Of a stretch of DNA of 6,109 nucleotides, positions 4,641-6,109 are shown one piece after another. The stretch is from Pseudomonadota bacterium. Lineage in GTDB: Bacteria > Pseudomonadota > Gammaproteobacteria > Xanthomonadales > Xanthomonadaceae. The position numbers were made by a program, and so were the translations under genes. The stretch spans positions 1 through 6,109 of the forward strand of contig JAEXTE010000278.1 of the NCBI GenBank assembly GCA_023453655.1. The letters are read 5' to 3'. Position 1 is the first letter of the stretch, and each line of letters starts with the position of its first letter. Below the pieces are notes generated by a model. That model was not told the DNA's origin, did not search any database, and saw only the letters and a list, made by a program, of their open reading frames with translations.

Positions 4641-6109
4641 ACGAGCGTCGCCATCTCGCCGCGCTGTTCGCCGCCGCGCTCGCGCTGCTGGCCGGCGCGT
4701 ATCTGTCGGGCAGCCTGGTGCTGCTGTTGCTGGGGCTGGATGCAGGCATGGCCACGCCCGCGACCTGGTTCGGCTACCTGCGCCACATCGACCACCCGCA
4801 GGTCGCGCCCTATGCCTGGCGCATCCGTGGGGCCGGTGCGGTCGGCTTCGGGCTGACGACGCTGGCCTGGCTCGCGGTGCTGGCGATGCTCTACAGGCTG
4901 CGCAGCCATCGCAACATCCACGGGCGCGCGCGGTTCGCCGGCTTGCTGGAGCTGGCCCGGCGCGGTTTCCTGGCGCAGCGCGACGACGGCATCGTGGTCG
5001 GCCGCATGAACGGCAGGCTGCTGCGGCTGTCCGGGCAGCAGTTCGCGATCCTGGCCGCGCCCACGCGGTCGGGCAAGGGCGTGGGCGTGGTGGTGCCGAA
5101 CCTGCTCGAATACCGCGAGTCGACCGTGGTGCTCGATATCAAGCAGGAGAACCATGCGCTCACCTCGGGCTGGCGACGCTCGATCGGGCACGAGGTCTAC
5201 CTGTTCAATCCCTTCGCCGAGGACCGGCGGAGCCATCGCTGGAATCCGCTGTCCTATGTCTCGGCGGATCCGGCGATGCGCGTGTCGGACCTGCAGGCGA
5301 TCGCCGCGATGCTGTATCCCGACGGCGAGGAACGCGACCGCTTCTGGGCCAGCCAGGCGCGCAACGCCTTCCTGGCCTTCGCCCTGTACCTGTTCGAACG
5401 CCGCGACCACGAGGAGCGCCTGCACGGGGAAACCGCGACGCCCACGCTCGGTGCGCTGCTGCGCCTGTCGGCCGGCGACGGCGGCGAGCTGCGGCCGTGG
5501 CTGCAGGCGCTGTCGCAGGCGGATTTCCTCGGCCAGCAGGCGCGTACCGCCTTCTCCGGCCTGCTCTCGCAGGCGGACGTGACCTTCGCCTCGATCATGG
5601 GCTCGTTCCGCGAACCGCTCAACGCCTGGCTCAACCCGGTGCTCGATGCCGCGACCAGCGGCGACGACTTCCGCCTCGACGACGTGCGCCGCCGGCGCAT
5701 GACGATCTACGTCGGCATCCAGCCGGACAAGCTGGCCGAGAGCCGGCTGATCGTGAACCTGTTCTTCAGCCAGCTGATCAACGCCAACACGCGCACCCTG
5801 CCGGCCGACGACCCCACGCTGCGCCACCAGTGCCTGCTGCTGATGGACGAGTTCACCTCGATCGGCAAGGTCGACAGCATCGCCCGCGGCGTGGCCTACA
5901 TGGCCGGCTACAACCTGCGGCTGCTGCCGATCGTGCAGTCGATGGCCCAGCTCGACGCGGTCTACGGGCGCGAGCTGGCGCGCACCATCGTCACCAACCA
6001 TGCGCTGCAGATCGTGTTCGCGCCGCGCGAGCAGCAGGACGCGAACGACTATTCCGAGATGCTCGGCTACACCACGGTGCGCCGGCGCGCCGCGACCCCC
6101 CCCCCCCGC
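4637..6109 (+). CDS. virD4: VirD4/TraG-type type IV secretion coupling ATPase, 3' end missing
   Basis: The frame is open for 491 codons to the window edge; family members usually run about 550-700 residues, so the C-terminus is missing. The protein is the inner-membrane ATPase that recruits substrates and hands them to a type IV secretion channel. TM1 is at about 7-35; a short periplasmic loop (FGYLRHIDHPQVAPYAWRIR) follows; TM2 is at about 66-88. Then come Walker A APTRSGKG (141-148, K147), VVLDIKQEN, FNPFAEDRR and W202-N203-P204. The substrate-binding all-alpha domain (roughly 205-335) contains FWASQARNAF (from 236). Walker B is CLLLMDEF (399-406, D404, E405), and the motor motif region ends DANDYSEMLGYTT. 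All ATPase residues expected in this span are present. Similarity to RP4 TraG is clear in the Walker A and motor regions. The N-terminal loop and all-alpha domain recall, from memory, the VirD4 of the Xanthomonadales antibacterial system; that subtype is inference. The start overlaps the preceding gene by ATGA. Confidence 0.95.
   Translation, partial: MNERRHLAALFAAALALLAGAYLSGSLVLLLLGLDAGMATPATWFGYLRHIDHPQVAPYAWRIRGAGAVGFGLTTLAWLAVLAMLYRLRSHRNIHGRARFAGLLELARRGFLAQRDDGIVVGRMNGRLLRLSGQQFAILAAPTRSGKGVGVVVPNLLEYRESTVVLDIKQENHALTSGWRRSIGHEVYLFNPFAEDRRSHRWNPLSYVSADPAMRVSDLQAIAAMLYPDGEERDRFWASQARNAFLAFALYLFERRDHEERLHGETATPTLGALLRLSAGDGGELRPWLQALSQADFLGQQARTAFSGLLSQADVTFASIMGSFREPLNAWLNPVLDAATSGDDFRLDDVRRRRMTIYVGIQPDKLAESRLIVNLFFSQLINANTRTLPADDPTLRHQCLLLMDEFTSIGKVDSIARGVAYMAGYNLRLLPIVQSMAQLDAVYGRELARTIVTNHALQIVFAPREQQDANDYSEMLGYTTVRRRAATPPPR
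6096..6107 (+). repeat. Homopolymer run of 12 C inside virD4
   Basis: Twelve consecutive C lie two bases from the window end, after the conserved EMLGYTTVRRR stretch, and translate as T-P-P-P-R. Such a run in a coding region is a common site of miscounting or assembly breakage, or, less likely, of slippage in the cell. The downstream frame of virD4 therefore cannot be trusted from this window. Confidence 0.9.

Noticed and set aside
4442..6001. 519-codon minus-strand open frame antisense to virD4
   Set aside because: The opposite strand encodes a protein with complete Walker motifs; the antisense product looks like a mirror of the GC codon bias (His/Gln/Arg-rich).

Overview
The window comes from a very GC-rich Gram-negative chromosome. 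The best guess is a gammaproteobacterium of the Xanthomonadaceae (Lysobacter/Luteimonas/Xanthomonas-like). The reasons are the strong G/C bias at third codon positions, the gene order maf-rng-yhdP (also found downstream of mreBCD in E. coli), a periplasmic SIMPL-domain protein of the kind common in that family, and a VirD4 of the sort I associate with Xanthomonadales type IV secretion loci. The genus cannot be fixed from the sequence alone.

Left half, minus strand (2834 down to 1): a compact housekeeping operon. It runs maf (nucleotide pyrophosphatase), then rng (ribonuclease G; its ATG shares one base with the maf stop), then after a 30-nt gap the first 236 codons of yhdP, a large envelope AsmA-like protein that runs off the left edge. 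A 119-bp divergent intergenic region (2835-2953) carries an imperfect inverted repeat, a direct repeat and a possible start-proximal -10 element for maf.

Middle, plus strand: a secreted SIMPL (DUF541) protein (2954-3682) is followed 2 nt later by a 54-codon ORF for a very hydrophilic, probably disordered protein (3685-3849). Two GC-rich hairpins then mark a likely end of transcription. The 200 bp from 3850 to 4049 separates the housekeeping block from the next operon; I see no convincing promoter there.

Right side, plus strand: the start of what looks like a type IV secretion operon. A 196-residue unrecognised protein, with a helical cytoplasmic N-terminus, one membrane helix and a Cys-pair tail, overlaps by 4 nt (ATGA) a VirD4/TraG-type coupling ATPase. 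The ATPase has complete Walker A and B motifs but is cut by the window end inside a run of 12 C. No relaxase, integrase, tRNA or terminal repeat is visible. The secretion genes abut chromosomal housekeeping genes and have similar composition, so a resident chromosomal T4SS (possibly the Xanthomonadales antibacterial type) is as plausible as a mobile element. The decisive virB genes would lie to the right.
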